Assembly: GCA_963668605.1 (NCBI GenBank)
Contig: OY764903.1
Coordinates: 1,178,001-1,242,000 of the forward strand
Direction of reading: 5' to 3'
Origin: G963668605 sp963668605
GTDB taxonomy: Bacteria; Acidobacteriota; Terriglobia; Bryobacterales; Bryobacteraceae
Length of the DNA: 64,000 bases
The stretch's first letter is position 1. Each line of letters begins with the position of its first letter. This document shows, piece by piece, positions 25,300 through 34,832 of this stretch. Under the pieces are notes generated by a model, which saw only the letters and a list, made by a program, of their open reading frames with translations, searched no databases and was not told where the DNA came from. The position numbers were made by a program, and so were the translations under genes.

Positions 25300-26705
25300 C
25301 AATGTCACTTAGTTTTCGAGGCTTTCGGTATAGCCAAAACATTCCATTGAGGTTATGTTTTGGATATGGATGCAACTGCGTTGTTTGGGCTGTACCTGGA
25401 TTTGGCGACGGCTGAGTTGTTTCGCTCGCTGCAGAAGCAGTTGCAGTTGACCGTGCGGAGCGGGATCTATTCGGCGCGTGTGGTGTTGTGGATGATGATC
25501 AACCAACGACTGCAAGCCCGGGGGACATTGGCCAGCAGCGTGGAGCAACTGGTGCAAGGCCGCTTCGATGCCTTGCTGAGCCGGTGTAAGCGGGTCGAAG
25601 AGCGCAAGATTGCTCTTTCCACCGGGGGCTATTGCCAAGCGCGCCAACGCTTGCCCAAACTGTTGGTGAGCCGCACTATGGACGAACTCATCGAACGTCT
25701 CCGCAAGCGCCTGTTAGAGTCAGCACCGGTGCTCGCCCAGCGGGTTTATTTGTTGGACGGATCCTCGCTGCAGTTGGAGCATGAGCCGGAACTGCTGCAG
25801 GCCTTTCCGCTGGCGAGCAATCCGCGTCACAAATCGCATTGGCCGCTGCTGCGGTTTGTGGTGTTGCACGACTTGGAGACGGCTTTAGCGGAACGCCCCT
25901 ACTGGGGCCCCATGAATGGCCCCGAGGCCGTCAGTGAACAGGCGCTGGCGGAGCGCGCCATGCAGCATGTACCGGCGCGTTCGGTAATTGTGGGGGATCG
26001 CAATTTCGGGATCTTCTCCACGGCCTATAGTGCTCAGCAGCGAGGGCTGGAGGTGGTCTTGCGCTTGACTGCGGTGCGAGCGAAATCGGTCCTGGGCCGT
26101 CCGATCTCGATCCAGGGTGACGATCCCGTCTGTTGGCGGCCCAGCCGGTGGGACGGCGGCAAGGCGCAGCGAGCTTGGACGGCCGATGCGAGCCTGCCAG
26201 GACGCCTGATTGCCTGGCGCGTGGGTCGCGGCAAACACCAGCAGTGGCTGCATCTGTTCACGACCTTGTCGCTGCCGGCGGAGGAGGTGGTGGAACTGTA
26301 TGGCCGCCGCTGGCGGATCGAAACCGACCTGCGCAGTTTGAAACAGACGATCCGCCTGCAACGCATCGCGGCACAATCGACCGACATGATGGAAAAGGAA
26401 CTGCTGGTTGCGGTGATGGCCTACAACCTGGTGCGCGCGCTCATGTTTCAGGCCGCGCAACGAGCCAGAATCGATCCACGGGAGTTGAGCTTTACCTATG
26501 CCTGCAATATTGTGCTCGATGGCTATCCCAAAGTTCTGGCCGCCCGGACGGCCAAACAACAGCAGCAGGAACTCCATCGGATCGTGGCTCTGGTGGCGCG
26601 CTGCCGGCTCCCCAAACGCACCAAACGCCGTTCGTATCCGCGAGAAGTTTGGGGGCGCGGCTACCGGTTCCCCAGCAAGCAAGCGGGGAAAACTAAGTGA
26701 CATTG
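25300..26705 (+). mobile_element. complete IS4-family insertion sequence
   Basis: 1406 bp bounded by perfect 18-bp terminal inverted repeats CAATGTCACTTAGTTTTC and by 11-bp direct repeats GGTTAGCAACC. The single gene encodes an IS4 transposase. Perfect ends and perfect target duplications point to recent insertion. Confidence 0.95.
25360..26700 (+). CDS. IS4-family transposase
   Basis: 446 residues, intact. The catalytic triad is visible: D133 in YLLDGSSL, D213 in VIVGDRNFG, and E321 in the IS4 signature YGRRWRIETDLRSLKQT, which fits Y-(2)-R-(3)-E-(6)-K. The N-terminal region (residues 30-110) is the usual IS4 DNA-binding part. It occupies almost the whole element, and its stop codon lies just inside the right inverted repeat. 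Base composition and codon use do not look obviously different from the neighbours. Confidence 0.95.
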   Translation: MDMDATALFGLYLDLATAELFRSLQKQLQLTVRSGIYSARVVLWMMINQRLQARGTLASSVEQLVQGRFDALLSRCKRVEERKIALSTGGYCQARQRLPKLLVSRTMDELIERLRKRLLESAPVLAQRVYLLDGSSLQLEHEPELLQAFPLASNPRHKSHWPLLRFVVLHDLETALAERPYWGPMNGPEAVSEQALAERAMQHVPARSVIVGDRNFGIFSTAYSAQQRGLEVVLRLTAVRAKSVLGRPISIQGDDPVCWRPSRWDGGKAQRAWTADASLPGRLIAWRVGRGKHQQWLHLFTTLSLPAEEVVELYGRRWRIETDLRSLKQTIRLQRIAAQSTDMMEKELLVAVMAYNLVRALMFQAAQRARIDPRELSFTYACNIVLDGYPKVLAARTAKQQQQELHRIVALVARCRLPKRTKRRSYPREVWGRGYRFPSKQAGKTK

Positions 26706-26716
26706 GGTTAGCAACC
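26706..26716. repeat. right 11-bp target duplication of IS4 element
   Basis: GGTTAGCAACC, identical to 25289-25299. Confidence 0.93.
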
Positions 26717-26790
26717 TGCCCCGCATCTGAGCTTCTACGTCCATTCATTCGCATGAAGTGAACCAGTGATCGTTGAGCCAAGCAGTGGTG

Positions 26791-28836
26791 TCAGCTATAG
26801 TCGCGGCCGATCTTGAGTGCCTTCATCCGGGACTGCAGCGTCGTCCGCCTCAGGCCAAGCCGTGCAGCAGCTCCGTTTGGCCCGCCGACAACGCCCTTTG
26901 CTTCTTTCAATGCACGCAGGATCTTCTTCCGTTCGTGTGGCGAGGACAACCCGGATCCGCGCACTGGCATGGCTTCAACTGAGGTCCGGGACTCTGGCGT
27001 CGCAACTTGCAGTACCGGGCCTCGAGTCAGGATTACTGAGCGCTCAATCAGGTTTTGCAGCTCCCGGATGTTGCCGGGCCAGTCGTACGCGGTAAGCGCT
27101 TCGATCGTCGCTGTCGGGATCGATTCGATGTGCCGATTCATGCGCTGAGCGTACTTCTGCGTGAAGTACCGGATGAGCAACGGGATGTCAGGCTTACGCT
27201 CACGCAATGGTGGAACCTCGATCGGGAAAACATGCAAGCGATAATAGAGATCGCTCCTGAACTTTCCTTCCTCCACCATTGCCTTAAGATCGCGATTCGT
27301 AGCCGCAACTACGCGAATATCCACGCGGATCGTCCGATTGCTACCGAGCCGTTCAAATTCTTGTTCCTGGATTGCCCGGAGGAGCTTGGACTGAAGTTCG
27401 AGCGGTATCTCACCCACCTCATCAAGGAAAAGGGTGCCGTGGTCGGCAAGTTCGAAGCGGCCGATCTTTTGTCCGACGGCGCCAGTGAACGCCCCCTTTT
27501 CATGGCCAAACAGTTCGCTCTCGAGAAGCGTCGCCGGGATTGCCGGGCAATTCACTTTGACGAATGTCCGGTCCTTCCGTGCACTCATATCATGAATGGC
27601 TCGAGCGATCAGTTCCTTGCCCGTCCCCGTCTCGCCGAGCACCAGAACTGTGGCGTCAGTTGGCGCCACAACTTGCGCGCTCTTCAGCAAAGCCCGGAAT
27701 GCGGGGCTTTCGCCAATCATGTTGGTAAGGTTCTGGTCGGAACGGATTTCGTCCTCCAGGTAAAGCTTCTCTGTGGCAAGCTTTTCCTTGATCTCGGCCA
27801 GTTCCTGGTAGGAGCGGGAGTTCTCCGCCGCTATCGCGATCTGCCGTGCCACCTGCACCAGGAGATCGACATCTTCGGTCGTCCATGGTTCACCGCTGGC
27901 ACGGCCGATTTCCAGTGTCCCCAGGGTGCGGTTCGGAGTCACGAGCGGAACCGAGCAAGAGGACCGGAACCCAAGAGATACGAGTCTCCGGTATTCCGGG
28001 GACGGAAAGCGATTATAGTCCGGCTCGTTGAGGACGACCGCCTTTCCCGAACGCAGGGCTTCCGCCGCAGGCAGGCCTTCGACTTTCACGGGCGTCCGAT
28101 CCGTGTCGAAAGGCTGTTCGCCGATGAAACGCAGTGAGTATGCCTCAAGCAGGCCGGTACTCTTGTTCTGTACAGTAAGCACAACGAAGTCGAGCTTGAT
28201 GATCCGTGAGAGTTGGGCCGAAATGGATGCAAACAGCTCATCCGGCGCCAGCTTCGAGACCAGAGCGTTCGTCACGTCGAAGAGCACCTGAAGCTGGTCG
28301 CGCTGATGCGTGACCTGCTGTTGCATCATGTACGCGTCAACCGTCACTGCGGCTTCGGATGCAACTCGCTGCAGGAACGCAAGCTCCATTTCGCTCGGCT
28401 CATATACTGTGCATCTTCCGAAGCCCAGCACGCCCAAGCGTCGAGACCCATTGCTGAGGGGAACGAACGCAATTCCGCAAATATTCTCGTTCCGAACTTC
28501 CGCGAAGAAGTCCGGCCAGCGGATCTCGCGGGTGACGTCGGGAATTACCAATGGCCTCTGCTGTTCCCAAACCCAGCCATCGGGGCTGTCCGGAATGGCC
28601 CAGGTCGTCGCTCGGATCTCGCCCGGCAACTGACTCGTAACCGTGTGCAGCACCATGGCGTCTCGAGCCGTGTCATAGAGCGCCAATGCGAGTTCGTCGA
28701 ACTCAATTACATGACGAAGCGATCGGGCCAGACTGTGGCAGAGGCTGTGAAGATCATCATGCCCCGAGAGAGCCTGCGCCAGCTCGAATAGGGCCCGGTA
28801 AACGCCGTTTTCAGTCTGGTCCACAAGCTCGATCAT
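26791..28836 (-). CDS. sigma-54-dependent transcriptional activator with two GAF domains
   Basis: 681 residues from the ATG at 28836 (a TTG 30 bp earlier is possible). Two GAF sensor domains occupy about residues 15-165 and 180-340. The AAA+ domain follows with Walker A GETGTGKE near residue 400, the sigma-54 contact loop GAFTGA near 447, Walker [14 protein letters not shown], and an arginine-finger region. A Fis-type helix-turn-helix closes the protein ([20 protein letters not shown]). The architecture is that of FhlA/NorR-like activators, which respond to small ligands or gases and drive sigma-54 promoters. It is downstream of the efflux operon on the same strand with a 247-bp gap. I did not find a convincing -24/-12 promoter nearby, so the target is unknown. 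Confidence 0.93.
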   Translation of the reverse strand: MIELVDQTENGVYRALFELAQALSGHDDLHSLCHSLARSLRHVIEFDELALALYDTARDAMVLHTVTSQLPGEIRATTWAIPDSPDGWVWEQQRPLVIPDVTREIRWPDFFAEVRNENICGIAFVPLSNGSRRLGVLGFGRCTVYEPSEMELAFLQRVASEAAVTVDAYMMQQQVTHQRDQLQVLFDVTNALVSKLAPDELFASISAQLSRIIKLDFVVLTVQNKSTGLLEAYSLRFIGEQPFDTDRTPVKVEGLPAAEALRSGKAVVLNEPDYNRFPSPEYRRLVSLGFRSSCSVPLVTPNRTLGTLEIGRASGEPWTTEDVDLLVQVARQIAIAAENSRSYQELAEIKEKLATEKLYLEDEIRSDQNLTNMIGESPAFRALLKSAQVVAPTDATVLVLGETGTGKELIARAIHDMSARKDRTFVKVNCPAIPATLLESELFGHEKGAFTGAVGQKIGRFELADHGTLFLDEVGEIPLELQSKLLRAIQEQEFERLGSNRTIRVDIRVVAATNRDLKAMVEEGKFRSDLYYRLHVFPIEVPPLRERKPDIPLLIRYFTQKYAQRMNRHIESIPTATIEALTAYDWPGNIRELQNLIERSVILTRGPVLQVATPESRTSVEAMPVRGSGLSSPHERKKILRALKEAKGVVGGPNGAAARLGLRRTTLQSRMKALKIGRDYS

Positions 28837-29083
28837 AACAAGGTGCGCCTTCAGAGAACTTCGCAATAGGAGTACCCATCAGCTAACGCGGACCTCCGAC
28901 CGGCCGGTCTGCTCTTATTCTCGATGTGCTGCTCGGAATGGGGTGATTCATGCCATCGGGCCCGGCGACGTACAGACTTATAAACCGCCGCCACCCGTTC
29001 TTGGCGCGACGACTGAGCCGCCGACTGGACACCCGATCGAATCGCTTCCCGGGCCTCCATATTCGTGCTACCCGAAAGAGAAG

Positions 29084-29701
29084 TTACCGCGCCATCTCCA
29101 TAGCCGAGAGGATCAGGCGGGCCGCCGCGTCGGTCCGGTTCCTGGAGTTGACCATCAGGTCGTACAGGTGCGGATCCACCTGGTTCTCTCGATAGTGCAA
29201 ACGCACATACCCCAAGCGCTGCCCGTCCACGGAATGAATCCGCGCCGCCACATCCTTGACATGCACTTCTCGCGACTGGATCCGGTGCACCCGGTCTGCC
29301 CAACGCGCATACACAAATGCGTGAAACACGTCCTCCTTACCTCGCAGGATGCACTGTGATCCTCTCCCGACAATCACGCACTGCCCGATGGAATAGGCCT
29401 CCTCAATCAGTCGTTTTGCCAAAACCGCGGCCGCATCAGCATCGAACAGATCCACCGGTGCGAGCGCAGAGAAACCGTCGACGCCTTTACCCCAGAGCGG
29501 GCGTGTGATGCGGTGCAACCATGGGTCGACTCGTTCGTCCAGAACAGCCGCTTCACCAGCGGGCACTCTCGCTCTATTGCTAATGTCGGTGATCAGAGTC
29601 TTATCTACCAGCCTCCACCCGAGGCTGTTGGCGATAATGCCTGCGATTTCCGCACCACCGCTGCCGTACTCTCTCGCAATCGTCAATGTCTTGTATTGCA
29701 C
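29084..29701 (-). CDS. cytidylate kinase-like protein
   Basis: 205 residues. The N-terminus MQYKTLTIAREYGSGGAEIA is the typical P-loop-like start of the cytidylate-kinase-like family (Pfam-type AAA_26), followed by LGWRLVDKTLI and the motif CVIVGRGSQCIL. These proteins resemble CMP kinases but often have unknown substrates and frequently occur near transporters. It lies 61 bp after the EmrB-type transporter gene on the same strand, so it is probably part of the efflux operon. Whether it phosphorylates a nucleotide or another small molecule cannot be told. Confidence 0.85.
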   Translation of the reverse strand: MQYKTLTIAREYGSGGAEIAGIIANSLGWRLVDKTLITDISNRARVPAGEAAVLDERVDPWLHRITRPLWGKGVDGFSALAPVDLFDADAAAVLAKRLIEEAYSIGQCVIVGRGSQCILRGKEDVFHAFVYARWADRVHRIQSREVHVKDVAARIHSVDGQRLGYVRLHYRENQVDPHLYDLMVNSRNRTDAAARLILSAMEMAR

Positions 29702-29762
29702 GTTCGTTCCTCGCTTGAAACACGCCGCCGGGCGGCCAGAAATAGCGCGACATGTTGCATAG

Positions 29763-31352
29763 TTAGTGCACGGCGGCGTCTCCGTGAATCGCCAGCTTTT
29801 TCAGCAGGAATGCGCACGGTACGATGAGCACCATCATGACGGCCGTCCAACGAAAGATGTCGATGTATGCCATGGCGCCTGCCTGTTGGAGCAGAGCGCC
29901 TTGTATCAACCCCTGGGCCTGATGAACTGCCTGAGGCGCTCCGGTGAGCGGTGTGAGGCCCCGTTCTAGCATCTGGGTCTGCTGCTGATAGGCAGGGTCG
30001 TATATGGTGACATGCGGGATGAATGTGGAATAGTGTGACTGGATCCCGCGAAGCGCGAAGGTGTTGGTCATGGCGATCCCTATGCTGCCGCCAAGGTTAC
30101 GGACCAGGTTGAAGATCCCGCTTGCGCTTCCCATTTGCTCGTTCCGCAGCGTCCCCAGCGCTATCGTGGTCAGCGAGACGAATATGCAAGACTGGGCGAC
30201 GCCCTGAGCGGCGCAAGGCCAGACGATACTGTTCATTGCGACCATGAGGTTGATATTGCCGAGTTGGAAAGTGGCGACGCCGAAGAGTAGGACTCCGAAA
30301 GCCAAGATCCAGCGGCTGTCGATACGGGACATCAGATATCCGATGATGGGCGCCGCCACCAATGCGCCAATGCCCCGGGGCGCTGTCGCTTCCCCGCTGA
30401 GTTGGGCTGTGTAACCCATCAGCATCTGCAGAAACAGCGGGACACCGGTGATGGAACTGTACATGGCTATTGAAAACGCCGCCATGATGATGCATCCCAG
30501 TAGGAAGTTACGGTTCAAAAACACCCTGAGATCGACGATCGGATTCTTAGTTCGAAGCTCCCTGACGATCAGGACGACGAACGCAATCGCCGAGATACAG
30601 GCGAGACGGGTGATATAGGTGCTGCCGAACCAGTCTTTCTTCTGGCCGTCGTCCAGCGCAAACTGAAATGTTGCCAGCCAAATGGCCAAGAGAATGAATC
30701 CACCTGCGTCGATGCGGCCGACCTTTGCATTCCGGACATATGGGGGATCCTCCACAAAGCGCCACAACATGAAGACCGTAAGCAGGCATACGGGGACATT
30801 GATATAGAAGATCCAACGCCAGGAATAGTTGTCCGATAGCCAGCCGCCCACAATCGGCCCAATGGCCGGCGCCACAACCAAGCCGAGCGCGAATATCGCC
30901 TGCGACATACCGCGTTGGGCGGGCGGAAAACTCTCCATCAGGATTGCTAGCGAGAGTGGCACCATCGCCCCCCCCGCGAGACCCTGCAGAGCGGAGCAGA
31001 CCAGCAGGAAATCCATGGATGGCGCGGATCCGCACAAAAACGACGCCAATCCAAACAGCGCGGCACAGCTCATGATGAGTCGTTTTCTCCCGAAACGCAG
31101 CGACAACCATCCGCTGGCCGGCAAGATGATGGCGTTGGCGATAAGGTAACACGTGAGCACCCGGGTGGCCTCGTCGTTCGTCGCCGCCAAAGCGCCGGCG
31201 ATGTTCGGCGTCGCCACAGACACGACGGTGCTATCGAGGACTTCCACGAAAGTCGCCAACATCACCGCCAGGGCGATCAACCACGGATTCGCACTCGGGC
31301 GCCACGCCTCGGCGTCCGATACCGCCGAGGCGTCTTGTGGATTGGAGTTCAT
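29763..31352 (-). CDS. emrB: EmrB/QacA-type drug efflux transporter (MFS, DHA2)
   Basis: 529 residues with about 14 membrane segments, the DHA2 layout. Conserved features include the segment-1 motif LDSTVVSVATPNIAGAL, the loop LSLRFGRKRLIM, and motif C-like GLVVAPAIGPIVGGWLSDN. Proton-driven export of drugs across the inner membrane, together with the EmrA-like adaptor and TolC-like channel upstream. Its ATG overlaps the stop of the adaptor gene (ATGA), so the two are translationally coupled. Confidence 0.95.
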   Translation of the reverse strand: MNSNPQDASAVSDAEAWRPSANPWLIALAVMLATFVEVLDSTVVSVATPNIAGALAATNDEATRVLTCYLIANAIILPASGWLSLRFGRKRLIMSCAALFGLASFLCGSAPSMDFLLVCSALQGLAGGAMVPLSLAILMESFPPAQRGMSQAIFALGLVVAPAIGPIVGGWLSDNYSWRWIFYINVPVCLLTVFMLWRFVEDPPYVRNAKVGRIDAGGFILLAIWLATFQFALDDGQKKDWFGSTYITRLACISAIAFVVLIVRELRTKNPIVDLRVFLNRNFLLGCIIMAAFSIAMYSSITGVPLFLQMLMGYTAQLSGEATAPRGIGALVAAPIIGYLMSRIDSRWILAFGVLLFGVATFQLGNINLMVAMNSIVWPCAAQGVAQSCIFVSLTTIALGTLRNEQMGSASGIFNLVRNLGGSIGIAMTNTFALRGIQSHYSTFIPHVTIYDPAYQQQTQMLERGLTPLTGAPQAVHQAQGLIQGALLQQAGAMAYIDIFRWTAVMMVLIVPCAFLLKKLAIHGDAAVH

Positions 31353-32650
31353 CTAACCTTTACCTCCGGAATTACGGAAAGCCCTGGTCCGATCCGGTAC
31401 TCCGACGGTGGAAGCTGCTCAATGACGATTTTGACCGGGACACGTTGGACGACCTTGACGTAGTTGCCGGTGGCGTTCTCGGGCGGCAGAAGGCTGAACT
31501 GGGCGCCGGAACCACTCTGAATGCTCTCCACGCGTCCACGCAGCTTAAGCTGCGGATAGGCGTCCACCTTCACAGTGGCCGGCTGTCCCGTACGCATGTT
31601 CTCGAGTTGCGTCTCCTTGAAATTGGCCGTCACCCAGAGCCGATCGGAAACCAGTGCCATGAGCGCCTGACCGGTCTGCACGAAATTCCCGGGCTCGACT
31701 GATTTCTTGGTGATGTATCCGGAATCCGGAGCAAAGATCTTGGTGTAGGAAAGGTTGAGTTCGGCTTGGCGCACGGCGGCATTCTGCTGTTCCTGCTGAG
31801 CTCTGGCCGATTGAAGGTCGGATTGCCGCACGCGGACTTGCTGGGGGGCTGTTTGCGCTTCCTTGAGTTTCCCTTCAGACTGCCGGACTTGCTTCTCCAC
31901 CAGGCTCAGGTTCGCCACGCTGGCGGAATATCCCGCCTTCGCCTGCGCGAGTTGCGCCTTGGCAGCCGCCACCATTTGCCGGGTCGCCTCGAGGTTCGCG
32001 GAGGCTGCCCGTGCATCCGTCTCCGCGCGGTCCAGCAGTTGACGGGAGACTTCATCTTTCTCGTGCAGCGTCCGGTAGCGGACAGCGTCGTCACTGGCGC
32101 GGCGGGCCTCGGCTTCGACTGCTTTCTGCCTGGCTTCCGCCTGCTGCAACCCGGCCTCAGTTGCGTGCACCGCTGCCTCGTCCTGCGCCATTCGCGCCCG
32201 TAGGACGTGGACTTGATCGCGGGCCGCCTCCAGCCCGGCTCCAGCCTGCACCAGCACCGCTCCGGTTACCGAAGAGGTCAGCTCCAGCCCGGATTGGGCG
32301 CCTGACTCGTGCGCCCCCGTATCCTTCAGGTGGGCTCTGGCTTGCGCCAATTGTGTTTCGTAATCGTTGGGATCGATTTCCGCAATCAGGTCGCCTTGCT
32401 TTACGTGTTGATTATCTCTGACATGTACGCGGAGGATCTGACCGGAGACACGAGGACTGATCTGGACGACATCTCCCGCAATGAACGCGTTGTCGGTCGA
32501 TTCGTACGCGCTCGATTGGATGTAGTACCATGCGCCCATTGCTGCCGCCAAAATGCCTCCCACCAGCACCAGGCTCTTAATTCCAGTATTCCGGCCGGGA
32601 GTCTCAACCGGTGCTTGCTGCTCGTTCTCGGGTTCCATGACTTGGTTCAT
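31349..32650 (-). CDS. emrA: EmrA-type membrane fusion protein (HlyD family)
   Basis: 433 residues. One membrane anchor near residue 28 (SLVLVGGILAAAMGAWYYI), then the first half of the lipoyl-like domain (DNAFIAGDVVQISPRVSG), a long coiled-coil hairpin rich in Ala, Gln and Glu (about residues 100-270), and the second half (YTKIFAPDSGYITKKSVEPG, then NFVQTGQALMALV). It links the inner-membrane pump to the outer-membrane channel in the periplasm. Starts 31 bp after the TolC-like gene stop and overlaps the emrB start by 4 bp. Confidence 0.93.
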   Translation of the reverse strand: MNQVMEPENEQQAPVETPGRNTGIKSLVLVGGILAAAMGAWYYIQSSAYESTDNAFIAGDVVQISPRVSGQILRVHVRDNQHVKQGDLIAEIDPNDYETQLAQARAHLKDTGAHESGAQSGLELTSSVTGAVLVQAGAGLEAARDQVHVLRARMAQDEAAVHATEAGLQQAEARQKAVEAEARRASDDAVRYRTLHEKDEVSRQLLDRAETDARAASANLEATRQMVAAAKAQLAQAKAGYSASVANLSLVEKQVRQSEGKLKEAQTAPQQVRVRQSDLQSARAQQEQQNAAVRQAELNLSYTKIFAPDSGYITKKSVEPGNFVQTGQALMALVSDRLWVTANFKETQLENMRTGQPATVKVDAYPQLKLRGRVESIQSGSGAQFSLLPPENATGNYVKVVQRVPVKIVIEQLPPSEYRIGPGLSVIPEVKVR

Positions 32651-32681
32651 TTGCGAGTCTGTTCTAGCCTTTCTGTACCGG

Positions 32682-34070
32682 CTACAGCCGGAAATCTTCT
32701 ACGTGTCCCAGCGCGGAGGCCAGGTTCAACCGGGCAATATTGAACTGAGCAAGGCTAGAGACCAGGATCAGCCGCGCGTTCTCCAGAGCCGTTTGTGCGT
32801 TTACGACTTCGATGTTGTCGGCGACGCCATTCTTAAAGCGATCCTGCGCCAGTGCCAATTCGCGACTTGCCAGGGAGGCGGCCAACTCCGCGGAGCGGAC
32901 CTGTTCCTCGCGGGTCTTCAGGTTCAGTAGCGCCTGGCGAACATCCTTTTCCACGGCGGCGCGAACATCCCGCAGTCGTGCGTCGGATTCGCGTTGCCGG
33001 CTGGACGCAATCTGCATCTCGGACCGTGTGCGGCCGCCGTTGAAGATCGGGACGTCAATGCGGACACCGATGCTGCGAGTCGGATAGTTGATGTCATTCG
33101 GCTTGAGACCGCTGCTTCCGTAGTCGCCGAATACGCCGACCGAGGGCAGCAATTCGGCGCCCGCGGCCTTCCGTTGGGTTTCCGCAATCTTCAACTCCTG
33201 TTCCGCAACCGAGACCTCGGCGCGATCCGTAAGTGCCTGCTTCACCGCCTCGCCGGCATCGAGGCTCGGCTCCACGGTCAAGCGCATCCGATCGCGCAAC
33301 GTCACACGGCTCGCAAAGGGCTGTCCGTTAACGCCACCGACGATTCGGAGTAGATCGAGCCGTACACTGTCCAGGGTGGTCTGCGCTTGCGCTAACTGAA
33401 CTCGCTGGTTTGCGAGACGAGTTTCCGCACGCGCCACATCGATACCGGCAGCAACTCCCGCCTGTTTCTGGCTGTTCGCCAGCGCAAGGAGCGTCTCAGC
33501 TAATTGGACGTTTGACTGGGCGGCGCTAACCGCTTGTTCGGCCTCCAACACAGCCAGATAGGAAATGGCAGTCGCCGTAGTGACCTGCTGCACGGCTAAT
33601 CGCTGTTGTTCACGGGCCAGCACGACTCCATAACTGCCTGCCTGGTAGCGGCGGATAGAACCGAGGTTGAACACACTTTGAACCATTTGGAACCGGGCAT
33701 CGAAGCGATTGAATGCCCCGGTGAACGGCGACAGGCCCGGCAGTTTGTCCACGGGGAGTCCCACCGCGGCGATATTGCTTGTCAGATTCATCTGGTACGC
33801 CGTCCCCGAAATGTTCGGCAGAAGCCTGGAGAGGCTGATGCCCTTTTCACCCTTTGCCTGCGCGATGCGCTCCTTGGCGATAACCGATTGCAGGTTATTC
33901 TTTTGTGCCAGTTCGACCGCTTTGGTAAGGGTCAGCGAAACGTCTTCTTTCGACGCTGGCTCCTGCCCAAATGCGGCCGGCGCACCAACGACCCATGCTT
34001 GTATGACTGCCAGAAAAGCTACCGTGATCGGACTTGCACACTTATCCCTCCAATGATGCGAACTATGCAT
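32682..34070 (-). CDS. TolC-family outer-membrane efflux protein
   Basis: 462 residues with a signal sequence (VAFLAVIQAWVVGAPAAFGQ). Two repeats of the outer-membrane efflux protein family are visible: LTLTKAVELAQKNNLQSVIA with LARSRLLPNISG-like text in the first, and VRAAVEKDVRQALLNLKTRE with GVADNIEVVNAQTALENAR in the second. It forms the outer-membrane channel for the EmrA/EmrB pump encoded immediately downstream. First gene of the operon; its upstream region holds a large inverted repeat but no recognisable regulator gene. Confidence 0.93.
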   Translation of the reverse strand: MHSSHHWRDKCASPITVAFLAVIQAWVVGAPAAFGQEPASKEDVSLTLTKAVELAQKNNLQSVIAKERIAQAKGEKGISLSRLLPNISGTAYQMNLTSNIAAVGLPVDKLPGLSPFTGAFNRFDARFQMVQSVFNLGSIRRYQAGSYGVVLAREQQRLAVQQVTTATAISYLAVLEAEQAVSAAQSNVQLAETLLALANSQKQAGVAAGIDVARAETRLANQRVQLAQAQTTLDSVRLDLLRIVGGVNGQPFASRVTLRDRMRLTVEPSLDAGEAVKQALTDRAEVSVAEQELKIAETQRKAAGAELLPSVGVFGDYGSSGLKPNDINYPTRSIGVRIDVPIFNGGRTRSEMQIASSRQRESDARLRDVRAAVEKDVRQALLNLKTREEQVRSAELAASLASRELALAQDRFKNGVADNIEVVNAQTALENARLILVSSLAQFNIARLNLASALGHVEDFRL

Positions 34071-34423
34071 TTATGCTCCCGGAATGTGAATCGCGCTCTC
34101 GACTGTCTGAACGTCGATGATTTGCAATCGTGGGGCCACCGGCGCCTCCGTGCCCCAGACATTGAGGTTCCGAAGCACCAACCATGCGGACGAGTAGGCC
34201 GGCGCGGCAGATTGAGATACCGCCGAGTTCCGCCGCGGGAGAGCGCCCTCGCGCCGACTCTCGGCACCCGCAGTCGGCACGTGCCGAGAGTCGGCACTTC
34301 CGGCGGCTTGCTGCGGCAGGCGGCGGGCCGTGGGGCACTTGGTGCGTATCGCGAGTTAGCAGCGGCGTGAGCGAAGACGACTTTGTTTGCGTTCGTCGCC
34401 CCGTGAATGGAGGTCGATGATGA
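34071..34423. other. intergenic region upstream of efflux operon, no gene
   Basis: 353 bp between divergent transcription units. No gene is seen; the notable content is the inverted repeat at 34253-34295. Confidence 0.6.
34253..34295. repeat. 15-bp perfect inverted repeat
   Basis: GCCGACTCTCGGCAC and its exact complement GTGCCGAGAGTCGGC are separated by 13 bases. The loop itself contains AGTCGGCAC, another copy of part of the arm. It lies between the TolC-like gene and the DksA pseudogene. Confidence 0.8.
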
Positions 34424-34795
34424 ATGTTTCGTTTGCAGTCGGAGGAGATCAGAACGAAATTGGAAGCGAAACGTCGAGAGTTGCTCACGGTGTTTATCGT
34501 TTACATGGTGTCGATGCAATCCGGAGTCCCGGCCAGATCGACGAGAGCGCTCTGGCGGCCGACCGTGAGGTAATAACGGCCGGCTTGGAGCGCAAATCGC
34601 AACTGGTCCTCCGGATCACGACCGCGTTGGAGCGCCTAGCTAATGGACAATACGGTCTTGTGTGCAGTGTGGCGTTGAAATCGCCTGCGCCGGCTGCATT
34701 CCGTGCCCTGGACACCGCACTGTCTACGCTGTCAGGAGGCTGCGGAACTCAAGCGCGGCGTCGGCTCACCTTTGCGGTTTGAGCAGATTGGATAG
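34424..34795 (+). pseudogene. TraR/DksA-type zinc-finger protein, frameshifted
   Basis: ATG 34424 follows GGAGG. Three frames together give a DksA-like protein: MFRLQSEEIRTKLEAKRREL in the first; DESALAADREVITAGLERKS and ALERLANGQYGL in the second; CVQCGVEIA and then RLHSVPWTPHCLRCQEAAEL in others, ending at 34795. The four zinc cysteines (CVQC, CLRC) survive but in different frames, so at least three small indels have occurred. DksA/TraR proteins bind RNA polymerase. Sequencing errors could explain one shift but hardly three. Confidence 0.75.
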
Positions 34796-34832
34796 CAGAA
34801 TGCAATAGCAGCCCGTGAGGAGGTGATCCGCC

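Noticed and set aside
25885..26781. 298-codon open frame on the minus strand
   Set aside because: Antisense of the IS4 transposase and running over its end; not a passenger gene.
27055..28137. 360-codon open frame on the plus strand
   Set aside because: Exact antisense of the sigma-54 activator, whose domains are unmistakable.
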